The notes under the pieces are model-generated. The model saw only the letters and a list, made by a program, of their open reading frames with translations. It ran no database searches and was not told the origin of the DNA. The position numbers were made by a program, and so were the translations under genes. From CAVQBP01 sp964448105 (lineage in GTDB: Bacteria > Bacteroidota > Ignavibacteria > Ignavibacteriales > Ignavibacteriaceae): DNA of 64,000 nt. This document shows, piece after piece, positions 52,374-60,370 of the stretch; within the stretch, counting starts at the first letter, position 1; each line of letters starts with the position of its first letter. The stretch spans positions 1-64,000 of the forward strand of contig CAYUVK010000005.1 in NCBI GenBank assembly GCA_964448105.1, given 5' to 3'.

Positions 52374-52961
52374 ATGACTATTAGACAAAATATTTTGAAG
52401 ATGTTTTATCCTTTATTAATGAAGATGAACGGGTATTCGGATAAAAATGCTAAGATCTTACACAACAAAAATAATATACTTCCCCATTCCTCTTTTTATA
52501 ATTTAAAATCTATTGATAATTCCGGCAGTGAAATAAGTTTTGAACAATTTACGGGTAAAAAGATATTAATAGTTAATACGGCTTCTGATTGCGGTTATAC
52601 TGCTCAATATAATTCTCTGCAAAAACTATACAGCAGTGCTAAAGAAAGATTAATTATTTTAGGTTTTCCATCTAACAATTTTGGAAAACAGGAAAAAGGA
52701 AATGACGAGCAGATCGCAAAATTTTGTAAGATAAATTATGGTATAGCTTTTCCGCTGATGAAAAAATCTGTCGTTATTAAGGAGCCTGATCAAAATAGCG
52801 TTTATAAATGGTTAACTGATCCGGGAAGCAATGGATGGAATAATCATCAACCTGATTGGAACTTCAGTAAATATCTTGTAGATGAGAAAGGTGTATTAAC
52901 TCATTATTTTGGTCCTGCAGTATCACCATTAAGTGAAGAGATTGAATCAGCAATAAAATAG
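52374..52961 (+). CDS. Glutathione-peroxidase-family thiol peroxidase
   Basis: A 195-residue member of the GPx family with cysteine in place of selenocysteine: Cys73 in NTASDCGYTAQY, Gln in FPSNNFGKQEKG and the Trp-Asn pair in PDWNFSKYLVD. The second cysteine in IAKFCKINYG may resolve the sulfenic acid, with thioredoxin as reductant (trxA lies 2 kb downstream). About 45 extra N-terminal residues precede the domain, without a clear signal peptide. Confidence 0.9.
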   Translation: MTIRQNILKMFYPLLMKMNGYSDKNAKILHNKNNILPHSSFYNLKSIDNSGSEISFEQFTGKKILIVNTASDCGYTAQYNSLQKLYSSAKERLIILGFPSNNFGKQEKGNDEQIAKFCKINYGIAFPLMKKSVVIKEPDQNSVYKWLTDPGSNGWNNHQPDWNFSKYLVDEKGVLTHYFGPAVSPLSEEIESAIK

Positions 52962-53003
52962 CTTCCTAAAAATAAAATAAATTTAAATTAAAAGGAGAAC
53001 TAT

Positions 53004-53462
53004 ATGGCTGGTAAAGTAAACCCTATCCCGGAAGGATTTCATACAATAACTCCATATTTTATAGTTAACGATGGAGTTAAATTTATCGATTTTTTAAAAC
53101 AAGCTTTTAATGCCGTAGAAAACCACCGCTCTACAACTCCCGATGGCAGAATAATGCACGCACAATTAAAAATAGGTGATTCATTTATTATGATGGGCGA
53201 ATCAACAGGGGAATGGAAATCGATGACATGTACAATATATATGTATATTCCGGATATTGATTCCATTTATAGTAAAGCACTTAAAGCTGGCGGAAAAACA
53301 TTGAGAGAACCTACTAATGAATTTTACGGCGACCGTGTCTGCGGAATAGAGGATCCTTTTGGAAATCAATGGTGGATTGCTACTCATGTTGAAGATGTTT
53401 CACCTGAAGAAATGAAAGAACGTGAAAAAGAAATGATGAACAAGAGAGAAGAAAAAAATTAA
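53004..53462 (+). CDS. VOC superfamily (PhnB/glyoxalase-like) protein
   Basis: 152 residues with paired beta-alpha-beta-beta-beta units. Diagnostic strings are ITPYFIVNDGVKFIDFLKQAF, GRIMHAQLKIGDSFIMMGE and FYGDRVCGIEDPFGNQWWIATH. This form is frequent in PhnB-like proteins of unknown substrate, some tied to resistance or aldehyde handling. AAAAGGAG precedes the start. No signal peptide. Confidence 0.87.
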   Translation: MAGKVNPIPEGFHTITPYFIVNDGVKFIDFLKQAFNAVENHRSTTPDGRIMHAQLKIGDSFIMMGESTGEWKSMTCTIYMYIPDIDSIYSKALKAGGKTLREPTNEFYGDRVCGIEDPFGNQWWIATHVEDVSPEEMKEREKEMMNKREEKN

Positions 53463-53607
53463 CTTATGTTGTGCAATGCTTGGAATAATGGAATTTGTGG
53501 AATATGGATAAACCTTTCAAAATCATTTTCCTTTTTGTTATTAATAAAAATTGTTTAGCTGCTTTTATTTATCTTACCGGCTAAAATAATTTACAATTTA
53601 TCATGTA

Positions 53608-54531
53608 TTGAATAAACATCTCTTAAAATATTGGAAACCGCTAACTGCAGTTTGTTTCTGGGGTGCTTCATTTATTGCTACAAAAATTGCTCTTAGTCAA
53701 TTAAATCCGATAAATATAATTTTTATTAGGTTAATTTTAGCGTCCATTCTTTTAGGAATTATTGCACTTTATACCAAAAGAAGTTTTAAGATAAGTCTAA
53801 AAAATCATGGATTTATTTTCTTACTAGCCTTAATAGCCGTCTTTCATTTGTGGATTCAAGTAACGGGATTAAAATATACAACAGCATCTAATACAGGATG
53901 GATCATCGGGATTACTCCCGTTTTCATGGCTATTCTTGGTTTTTTTATTTTCAGCGAGAAATTTACTTTATTTAAAGTAATTGGGATATTAATTGCTTTC
54001 TTTGGTTTGCTGATGCTGATTAGTAAAGGAGACTTTTTATCGATTGATTTCATATCGAATAAAGGTGACTTTTTAATATTGGCAAGCGCTTTTACCTGGA
54101 GCGTTTATTCGATGGTAAATAAAAAGATTACCATAACATATCCTCCCTTGATGACCATCCTTTTTCAATTCATTATAATGGCAATTGTAATTATTCCATT
54201 CAATGTCAGTGAATCAACAATCAAAGTTATTTCTCAACTTTCTATAGAGATTTGGTTTGCGTTATTTTTCTTAGGATTTTTTTGCTCGGGTATTGCGTAT
54301 GTTTTGTGGGCTCAATCGTTAAAGGAAATGGAGTCTGCTAGGGTAGGGGCATTTTTATATTTCGAACCATTTGTAACTGTTATTGCCGCATGGTCAATTC
54401 TTAATGAGAATATAACACTCTTAACAATTATAAGCGGGATTACAATTACAATTGGAGTAATTTTAGTAAATGTAAATCCTAAAATTTTATTAAGATATTT
54501 AAATAATTATTTTAATAAAGAAAGCGTTTAA
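53608..54531 (+). CDS. EamA-family (DMT) transporter
   Basis: A 307-residue protein with ten helices in two EamA repeats: TAVCFWGASFIATKIALSQL begins the first, and SAFTWSVYSMVNKKIT the second; GIAYVLWAQSLKEME and RVGAFLYFEPFVTVI are classic repeat-two motifs. It exports metabolites of unknown kind. The start is TTG 53608; no ATG is available in frame before the first helix. It is convergent with trxA, with a large inverted repeat between them. Confidence 0.88.
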   Translation: MNKHLLKYWKPLTAVCFWGASFIATKIALSQLNPINIIFIRLILASILLGIIALYTKRSFKISLKNHGFIFLLALIAVFHLWIQVTGLKYTTASNTGWIIGITPVFMAILGFFIFSEKFTLFKVIGILIAFFGLLMLISKGDFLSIDFISNKGDFLILASAFTWSVYSMVNKKITITYPPLMTILFQFIIMAIVIIPFNVSESTIKVISQLSIEIWFALFFLGFFCSGIAYVLWAQSLKEMESARVGAFLYFEPFVTVIAAWSILNENITLLTIISGITITIGVILVNVNPKILLRYLNNYFNKESV

Positions 54532-54549
54532 TAAATGTAAGTGCAGAGT

Positions 54550-54607
54550 AAGTTCAAGTTCAAGAAATTATTCAAGTTACCTTGAACATACACTTGAACT
54601 TGAACTT
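54550..54607. terminator. CTTGAA-type nested inverted repeat between convergent genes
   Basis: The arm AAGTTCAAGTTCAAG (54550-54564) is perfectly complementary to CTTGAACTTGAACTT (54593-54607), and inside it TTCAAG (54571-54576) pairs with CTTGAA (54581-54586) around four bases. The whole forms a nested stem at the meeting point of two convergent genes, so it probably works as a two-way terminator. The same words occur as single arms at 16624 and 30038. Confidence 0.6.
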
Positions 54608-54616
54608 TAGAAAAAT

Positions 54617-54979
54617 TTATGCAGCTGAAGTTAACAGTTCTTCCTGTATTGCTTTTTTTAGATTTTCTTTTGGAACTGCACCAACTGCCATTTTGGGTTG
54701 TCCTTCAACGGGAATAAATAATAAGGAAGGTATACTTCTAATTCCGAATGCTCCGGCAAGTTCCTGCTCTTCATCGGTATTTATTTTATAAAAATTAACC
54801 TGCCCTTTATATTCCTCGGAAAGTTCTTCTATGACAGGTCCAACCATTCTACATGGTCCACACCATGGAGCCCAAAAATCAATTACTGCAGGTAGATTTC
54901 CCTCGTATTTCCATTCTTTATTCTTTTCATAATCAAAAATTTTTTCCAGAAATGCTTCTTTATTTAAATGTTCAGCCAT
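54617..54979 (-). CDS. Thioredoxin
   Basis: A 120-residue thioredoxin with active site WAPWCGPCRM and cis-proline in IRSIPSLLF. The extended N-terminus (KEAFLEKIFDYEKNKEWKYE) is the form common in Bacteroidota. It has no signal peptide and reduces cytoplasmic disulfides, among them probably those of the peroxidases in this window. AAGGAGA lies upstream of the start. Confidence 0.95.
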   Translation of the reverse strand: MAEHLNKEAFLEKIFDYEKNKEWKYEGNLPAVIDFWAPWCGPCRMVGPVIEELSEEYKGQVNFYKINTDEEQELAGAFGIRSIPSLLFIPVEGQPKMAVGAVPKENLKKAIQEELLTSAA

Positions 54980-55227
54980 TATGTCTCCTTTTATCCTTTT
55001 TATCTTAAATATAAAAAACTTAATTTATTTTCAAAGTAATATAATTATTTTATTTAATACGGTTGTTTGATGATTGGAATGTTGAAAGGATTCTGGATTC
55101 TCAAAAATATCCGGATATATAAATAATTTTGATTCAATTTCCTTTCCATAAGTTATTTTGAAAATTCTTTATCTTTTTATTTAATATAGATATTTTTATA
55201 TTTACCACACTAAAAAAAGGAGAATTT

Positions 55228-55392
55228 ATGGCTAAACTACAAACTTTTGCAGATAAAGCAAAAGTAAAGAAGAAAGCAGAAGGAGTAAACGTTAAATTGA
55301 TTAAAACTGTCAAGACATCAAAAGGAAGCTATAAGTTTAACGAAAGATTTGTACGCCTTGATGATATTAGCAAAGTAACCTCAATTAAATAA
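55228..55392 (+). CDS. Small basic protein of 54 residues, unknown function
   Basis: ATG 55228 follows AAAAAGGAG by seven bases. The product MAKLQTFADKAKVKKKAEGV... is highly basic, has no hydrophobic stretch and ends KVTSIK. Good ribosome site, regular codon use and its own intrinsic terminator show a real, independently transcribed gene. It may bind nucleic acid or the ribosome, but I do not recognise the family. It is too small for usual gene-length limits and could be missed. Confidence 0.75.
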   Translation: MAKLQTFADKAKVKKKAEGVNVKLIKTVKTSKGSYKFNERFVRLDDISKVTSIK

Positions 55393-55394
55393 TT

Positions 55395-55421
55395 AAAAGC
55401 GGTTAAATTCCGCTTTTTTTT
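55395..55421 (+). terminator. Intrinsic terminator of the 54-residue protein gene
   Basis: AAAAGCGG (55395-55402) pairs with CCGCTTTT (55410-55417) over a seven-base loop, and T continues to 55421. It begins three bases after the stop codon. Confidence 0.85.
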
Positions 55422-55485
55422 CTCCTCTATTAACCCACTGAAATTTTTTGTTTTTCTCTCTTGATTAATTAAAAAATTTTGTTAA

Positions 55486-55590
55486 ATTGCAAATTACCCT
55501 GATGCTTGGGACATTTACGGGAATTCATATTTTCTAAGCTTGTCTGAAGAAGCACTCGAAAAGAATATTAAAGAATTTTTACCGATTTAA
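55486..55590 (+). pseudogene. Possible gene remnant upstream of the KamA gene
   Basis: An open frame with no classical start at its 5' end reads ANYPDAWDIYGNSYFLS then LSEEALEKNIKEFLPI and ends at TAA 55588-55590. The composition looks like the C-terminus of a real protein rather than random AT-rich DNA. It begins right after a stop at 55483. I cannot name the parent gene; chance is also possible. Confidence 0.25.
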
Positions 55591-55616
55591 TTCATTAACT
55601 GAGGAGGATGTTAAAG

Positions 55617-56999
55617 ATGATTACCCCCAAAAAGTTGAAATTCTACGGATTAAAGGACATTGATCGCATCCCCCAACTTCAAATGCTTTCCAAAGATGAG
55701 AGATTTGCTATAAAAGTTGTATCCAATGTTCTCCCATTCCGTTCAAATAATTATATTGTTGAAGAATTAATTGATTGGAGCAATGTTCTGGATGATCCGA
55801 TTTTTCAGCTTACTTTTATTCAAAAAGATATGCTTTCCGAAGAACAATTCAATTGGATGGCAGATGTATTAAGAAAAGATTCGTCACCGCACGAAATTAG
55901 AGAAACTGCAGGTGAAATAAGACTGGAGCTTAATCCTCATCCTGCCGGACAAATGACTTTAAATGTACCCCAAATGAGTGATGAACCTGTACCGGGTGTT
56001 CAGCATAAATACAGGGAAACTTGTCTTATCTTTCCATCAAGCGGGCAAACCTGCCATGCATACTGCACTTTTTGTTTTAGATGGGCTCAATTTGTCGGAA
56101 TGAACGATTTAAAGTTTGCTACCGATGAATCAAAAAGATTTCAACAATATATTAAAAATCATAAGGAGTTAACCGATATTCTTATTACCGGAGGCGACCC
56201 TATGATTATGAGTTTGAATAATCTTAAAGAATACATCGAACCTTTTCTTCAACCGGAATTTGATCATATCCGGACGATAAGAATCGGAACTAAATCCGTT
56301 GCTTATTGGCCTTATAGATTTGTAACGGATAAAGACTCCGATGGAATTTTGAGATTATTCGAGAGAGTTGTTAATTCAGGAAAACACCTTGCTATTATGG
56401 GGCACTATAATCATTGGGTTGAATTATCAACTGATGTAGCAAAAGAAGCAATCAGAAGAATTCGAAACACTGGTGCTCAAATAAGAACGCAATCCCCTTT
56501 AATAAGACATGTAAATGATGATCCTGATATTTGGGCAACAATGTGGAAAGACCAGGTGAAGCTGGGATGTATTCCATATTACTTCTTTGTTGAAAGAAAT
56601 ACCGGTGCAAAAGAATACTTTGAAATACCTCTTATAAGAGCTTTTCAAATATTCAGTGAAGCTTTTAAACAAGTTTCAGGAGTAGGAAGGACTGTAAGAG
56701 GACCATCGATGTCTGCATTACCCGGGAAGGTTGCTATTGAAGGGATTTCGGAGGTTAATGGTCAAAAAGTTTTTGTACTTAATATGCTGCAGGGAAGAAA
56801 TCCAGATTGGTGCAAAAGACCTTTCTTTGCTAAATATAATCCGAAAGCTACATGGCTTAGCGATTTACATCCGGCCTTTGGAGAAGAAAAATTCTTCTAC
56901 CAGGATGAACTTAATGAATTGATAAGATGCGGTTATGGACAAATGTATTTTCAAAAAGAAGAAGAAGATTCTTTAGTTGATTTTGATTTGATGGCTTAA
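55617..56999 (+). CDS. KamA-family radical SAM aminomutase-like protein
   Basis: A 460-residue protein. GAGGAGG (55601-55607) has proper spacing to ATG 55617, while an ATG at 55608 abuts it. The radical SAM cluster motif is CHAYCTFCF, followed by ITGGDPMIM; the probable PLP lysine is in SALPGKVAIEG. Members of the family shift amino groups (lysine 2,3-aminomutase, glutamate 2,3-aminomutase). The N-terminal WKDWRWQ-type sequence of classical lysine aminomutase is absent, so the substrate is open. It may make beta-amino acids as compatible solutes. It is a single gene. Confidence 0.85.
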   Translation: MITPKKLKFYGLKDIDRIPQLQMLSKDERFAIKVVSNVLPFRSNNYIVEELIDWSNVLDDPIFQLTFIQKDMLSEEQFNWMADVLRKDSSPHEIRETAGEIRLELNPHPAGQMTLNVPQMSDEPVPGVQHKYRETCLIFPSSGQTCHAYCTFCFRWAQFVGMNDLKFATDESKRFQQYIKNHKELTDILITGGDPMIMSLNNLKEYIEPFLQPEFDHIRTIRIGTKSVAYWPYRFVTDKDSDGILRLFERVVNSGKHLAIMGHYNHWVELSTDVAKEAIRRIRNTGAQIRTQSPLIRHVNDDPDIWATMWKDQVKLGCIPYYFFVERNTGAKEYFEIPLIRAFQIFSEAFKQVSGVGRTVRGPSMSALPGKVAIEGISEVNGQKVFVLNMLQGRNPDWCKRPFFAKYNPKATWLSDLHPAFGEEKFFYQDELNELIRCGYGQMYFQKEEEDSLVDFDLMA

Positions 57000-57008
57000 T
57001 TTATAGAG

Positions 57009-57037
57009 TGCAGCACAGAATATTAATCTGTGCTGCA
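57009..57037. terminator. Two-way terminator hairpin
   Basis: TGCAGCACAGA (57009-57019) pairs perfectly with TCTGTGCTGCA (57027-57037) over a seven-base loop. It lies at the convergence of the KamA-family gene and the ogt gene, whose stop codon falls within its last bases. TCATTTTTC follows on the plus strand. Confidence 0.75.
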
Positions 57038-57553
57038 TCATTTTTCAAATAGTTCTAAGCTTAAACTGCCTTCCAATTCCAGTAGCTTTTCTTTCAATGA
57101 AAGACCTAAAGAATAACCACCAAGCTTTCCGTTTGTATTAATTACCCTGTGACACGGAATAATTATCGGGACAGGATTTTGACTATTCGCTTTTCCCACT
57201 GCCCGAACGTAAGTTGGACCTCCGACTTTTTCGGCAATCTTTTTATAGCCTACTGTTTTACCATAAGGTATTTTTTGAAGCTCTTTCCAGACTTTCTTTT
57301 GAAAATCCGTACCGGTTATATCGAAAGGTACTTTAAATTCTTTTCTAATACCGGCGAAATATTCCTGGAGCTGGGGAAATATATTATATAAATAAGGATC
57401 ATCGGGGTGAAGCTTAATTGCATCGAAAGACTTAAGTGACGCATCTTTTTTGTTTATAAATATATGCCTGGTCCCCTGGTGTGAAGTAAATATTTTGAAA
57501 TGTAAACCTTCAATCTCTGAACATGCAAAATATAGCTGTTCTTTGTTTTTCAT
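57038..57553 (-). CDS. Methylated-DNA-[protein]-cysteine S-methyltransferase
   Basis: A 171-residue suicide repair protein that takes the alkyl group from O6-alkylguanine to its own cysteine. The active-site motif is IIPCHRVINTNGKLGGYS, the helix-turn-helix with the arginine finger is YVRAVGKANSQNPVP, and KVWKELQKIPYGKTVGY precedes it. Length matches Ogt rather than the longer Ada. It stands alone, convergent with the KamA-family gene. Confidence 0.95.
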   Translation of the reverse strand: MKNKEQLYFACSEIEGLHFKIFTSHQGTRHIFINKKDASLKSFDAIKLHPDDPYLYNIFPQLQEYFAGIRKEFKVPFDITGTDFQKKVWKELQKIPYGKTVGYKKIAEKVGGPTYVRAVGKANSQNPVPIIIPCHRVINTNGKLGGYSLGLSLKEKLLELEGSLSLELFEK

Positions 57554-57647
57554 CTTTTTACTTCAAGTTTCAATTGGCAATTTATGAAAAGAATTGGAAA
57601 ATAGGAATAAAAATTTCTTATTAATATTTCAAAATTCTATAATAAAA

Positions 57648-57670
57648 AATGCCGGATTATTTCCGGCATT
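57648..57670 (-). terminator. Intrinsic terminator of the Nfu gene
   Basis: AATGCCGGA and TCCGGCATT form a nine-base stem over a five-base loop. Read on the minus strand, the stem is followed by a T-run (complement of the preceding A-run at 57644-57648), as expected for the leftward gene that ends at 57693. Confidence 0.75.
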
Positions 57671-57692
57671 ATAAAATTTTTTTTATAGAGTT

Positions 57693-58247
57693 TTATGCAG
57701 CTTCTACTTCGAGGTAGGGATTAATGTCACGCTTTAATAATCCTTCTATTGCTGTTAAGGTACCTGATATTGATGAAGGGCAGCTTCCGCATGCACCCTG
57801 GTACCTAATTTTAACGGTGTAGCCATCAACACCCAAAACCTGTAAACCGCCACCATCGCCTGCTAGGTAAGGCCGTACCCTTTGATCTAAAATAACATTA
57901 ATCTTTTTTATCAGCTCACTTTCATTTTCACTTAAAGGTACAACTTCTTTTTCGGTAGGTATTAAATTCTTGTTGAATGTTTTTAGAAAATTTATAAATG
58001 GTCTTTGTATTTGTCCCCAGTTAGCATCTTTTGATTTTTCAATAGTAACAAACTTATCCATATAAAAAACCGAAACAACACCCTCAATTTCAAAAATTCC
58101 TTTTGCAAATGGGTCTTGTTCGGTTTCTTCTTTTACAGAATATTGTCTTGTCTCAAAGTTTAATAGTTTTTCATTCAAAATAAATTTTAGCGCATGCGGA
58201 TTTGGGGTCAAATCAACATCTTCAACCATTAACATTTTGCTCTCCAA
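57693..58247 (-). CDS. Nfu-type iron-sulfur scaffold/carrier
   Basis: 184 residues in two parts: an N-terminal Nfu domain (LTPNPHALKFILNEKLL, FEIEGVVSVFYMDKFVTI) and a C-terminal NifU-like domain (RVRPYLAGDGGGLQVLGV, then GACGSCPSSISGTL). The CGSC pair binds a bridging [4Fe-4S] cluster passed to target enzymes. The organism has many such targets here (pyruvate oxidoreductase, radical SAM, Rieske). It is divergent from the asparaginase gene. Confidence 0.94.
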   Translation of the reverse strand: MESKMLMVEDVDLTPNPHALKFILNEKLLNFETRQYSVKEETEQDPFAKGIFEIEGVVSVFYMDKFVTIEKSKDANWGQIQRPFINFLKTFNKNLIPTEKEVVPLSENESELIKKINVILDQRVRPYLAGDGGGLQVLGVDGYTVKIRYQGACGSCPSSISGTLTAIEGLLKRDINPYLEVEAA

Positions 58248-58315
58248 TTCTTTATTTTAAAGTTTGAAAATAAGGTATAATTTTTATTGCTTCAAGTCAA
58301 ATAATAATTTTACAT

Positions 58316-58390
58316 GTGCCAGTCGCCTTTGGGGAGACTGGTACATAATCTGTGTGAGTTGTAGTGAACGCAAAATTTGCGTTCACTACA
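58316..58390. repeat. Two adjacent palindromes upstream of the asparaginase gene
   Basis: The first, 58316-58344, pairs GTGCCAGTC with GACTGGTAC with one G-T pair. The second, 58360-58390, pairs TGTAGTGAACGCAAA with TTTGCGTTCACTACA over a single base, a near-perfect 31-base palindrome. The form is that of REP-like intergenic units. The second could be an operator, since it lies 26 bases before the start of the next gene. Confidence 0.55.
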
Positions 58391-58416
58391 TAGGAACGAA
58401 ATGGAATAAAGTATAT

Positions 58417-59397
58417 ATGGAAAAAGAAAATATTTTAATTGTTTTTACCGGCGGAACATTTTCAATGAAAATTGATAAAAAAACAGGCGGAGCTGTTCCA
58501 AGTTATTCCGGTGAAGAGCTTATGGAAAAAATTCCCGAAGCAAAAAAATATGCTAAAATATCGTGTTATGATTTTGGTAAATACCCGGGTCCGCACATAA
58601 CGCCTGAACTAATGTTCTCATTATCTCAAAAAATTCAAGAATTAATTTTAAAAAATAATTATTCAGGTGTAATTGTAACACATGGAACAGATACTCTAGA
58701 AGAAACAGCTTATCTTTTAGATTTGACTATTCAAACTGAAATTCCTATAGTGGTTATAGGTTCAATGAAAAATAGTTCGGAACCCGATTGGGATGGACCA
58801 AGAAATTTAATTGATGCAATCCATATTTGTAAAAATGAAAATTGCCGAAATCTTGGTGTTCTTGTTTGCCTTGATAGAGAAGTAAATGCAGCTAGTGAAG
58901 TAACAAAAATTTATACTGAAGAGATAGACAGCTTTCACAGCTTGGATTTTGGTGCATTAGGTTTTATTCAAAACGGAAGAGTAATTTTAAACCGTCTTCC
59001 GAGAAAGCTTGAGACTATCAAAACAAATAAAATTATATCCAATGTTGATATGCTTACAGTTTATGCCGGGATGAACGAGAAATTTTTTAAATATTCTGCT
59101 GACAGCGGAACTAACGGAATTGTAGTTGAAGCGCTTGGAGTTGGAAATGTTCCCCCTGAAGCTTTTAAGGGGATTAAATATGCAATTGATAAAGGAATAC
59201 CTGTTGTCCTTGTTTCAAGATGTCCTGCCGGCGAAACTCTAGATATTTATAGTTACCCGGGTGCCGGTAAGCATCTTCATAATCTCGGGGTTATTTTTGC
59301 TGAATATTTAAACGGGCAGAAAGCAAGAATAAAGTTAATGTTATCACTAAGCATTACGGGAGATCAAAAAAAATTAAAAAAAATTTTTGAAAATTAA
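58417..59397 (+). CDS. L-asparaginase, type I-like
   Basis: A 326-residue amidohydrolase that converts asparagine to aspartate and ammonia. I chose ATG 58417 because the family starts there (MEKENILIVFTGGTFSMK, Thr14 nucleophile); the open frame upstream runs through palindromes. The second catalytic motif is VTHGTDTLEETA. No signal peptide, so it is cytoplasmic. The spacing of the motifs suits both asparaginase I and some glutaminase-asparaginases. Confidence 0.9.
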   Translation: MEKENILIVFTGGTFSMKIDKKTGGAVPSYSGEELMEKIPEAKKYAKISCYDFGKYPGPHITPELMFSLSQKIQELILKNNYSGVIVTHGTDTLEETAYLLDLTIQTEIPIVVIGSMKNSSEPDWDGPRNLIDAIHICKNENCRNLGVLVCLDREVNAASEVTKIYTEEIDSFHSLDFGALGFIQNGRVILNRLPRKLETIKTNKIISNVDMLTVYAGMNEKFFKYSADSGTNGIVVEALGVGNVPPEAFKGIKYAIDKGIPVVLVSRCPAGETLDIYSYPGAGKHLHNLGVIFAEYLNGQKARIKLMLSLSITGDQKKLKKIFEN

Positions 59398-59454
59398 ATT
59401 TTAATAATGAAATCGGACAAAAAATTTTTTTGTGAAAATTTGTAAACTAAAAAT

Positions 59455-59484
59455 TTGACTGTATTTTAGATCATATTATATTAT
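59455..59484 (+). promoter_or_regulatory. Candidate sigma-70-type promoter of the HAD-PgpH-Xer operon
   Basis: TTGACT (59455-59460) is followed after 16 bases by TATATT (59477-59482) or after 18 by TATTAT (59479-59484). It lies about 35-40 bases upstream of ATG 59519. AT-rich DNA makes such matches common, and housekeeping promoters of this lineage may differ. Confidence 0.3.
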
Positions 59485-59518
59485 TCTATATTAAGATTTT
59501 AAGGTATATTAAGCTACT

Positions 59519-60367
59519 ATGAAAGATTCAGATGTTCTTAAAAAATTAAAAATTGTAGTTTTCGATTTAGATGGAACTTTGTTGGCTGATGATGGAACCA
59601 TTGGAGAAAGAACGAAAGAATTAATTAAGGGATTAAAAAAATACAACGTTCGTTTCACTTTTGCTTCCGGAAGATTACACTCGGCAATAACGTGTATTGC
59701 AGAGAATATTGGTATTGAAACGCCTTTAGTATCTTTAGACGGTTCTTTAATTAAAAGTTATCCTAACGGAAACACTTTATTCGAGTATTTTGTTAAAAAA
59801 AAATATGTTAAGAAGGCTGTAAATTTTGCAAAACAGTATACGTTAAATGTTGCGCTTTGTCATGCAGATGCAATTTACTATACTGAAGATAATTATATAA
59901 TCACGAAATTAATGGAAAAGTTCGGTGCAAAATATGAGCAGGTAAATTCTTATGATAATTATTATGATAAAACACTTGAAATTTCTATTGCCGGTGATAA
60001 CCGGATTTCTATGAAGTATGTTTGGGAAAGGATGTCTTTCCCATATTCATTCGGGCTTAAAGCTTCTTATTTTAAATCTCAGCATCATGATAATATTTAC
60101 TATATTGAAATAAGAAGAAAAAAAATTTCAAAGGGGAAAGGAATGCTGAAGCTTTTAAAATATTTGAAAATAAAACCTGAAGAAGCGGCAGTAGTCGGAG
60201 ATTGGTATAATGATATAAGTTTATTTAAAACGAACGCTTATAAAGTAGCCTTGGATAATGCAGTTCCTGAGATAAAAAGAATGGCAAACTTAATAACCGA
60301 AAAAAGCAATAATGAAGATGGCACGGCAGAATTTCTTGAGAAGTTATTAAAATCGAAAATGAGTTAA
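59519..60367 (+). CDS. Cof-type HAD phosphatase
   Basis: A 282-residue HAD hydrolase of subclass IIB. The nucleophile and acid are Asp16 and Asp18 in VVFDLDGTLLADDG, motif II is FASGRLHSA, the Lys and the last aspartates are in KGKGMLKLLKYLK and VVGDWYNDISLF. The cap domain is the large Cof type. Such enzymes dephosphorylate sugar phosphates or flavin precursors; the substrate is unknown. The next gene starts three bases after its stop, so they form an operon. Confidence 0.9.
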   Translation: MKDSDVLKKLKIVVFDLDGTLLADDGTIGERTKELIKGLKKYNVRFTFASGRLHSAITCIAENIGIETPLVSLDGSLIKSYPNGNTLFEYFVKKKYVKKAVNFAKQYTLNVALCHADAIYYTEDNYIITKLMEKFGAKYEQVNSYDNYYDKTLEISIAGDNRISMKYVWERMSFPYSFGLKASYFKSQHHDNIYYIEIRRKKISKGKGMLKLLKYLKIKPEEAAVVGDWYNDISLFKTNAYKVALDNAVPEIKRMANLITEKSNNEDGTAEFLEKLLKSKMS

Positions 60368-60370
60368 ATA

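Noticed and set aside
58264..58416. 51-residue N-terminal extension of the asparaginase
   Set aside because: The extension is encoded by two palindromes and has no similarity to the family, which starts at ATG 58417 with the threonine loop.
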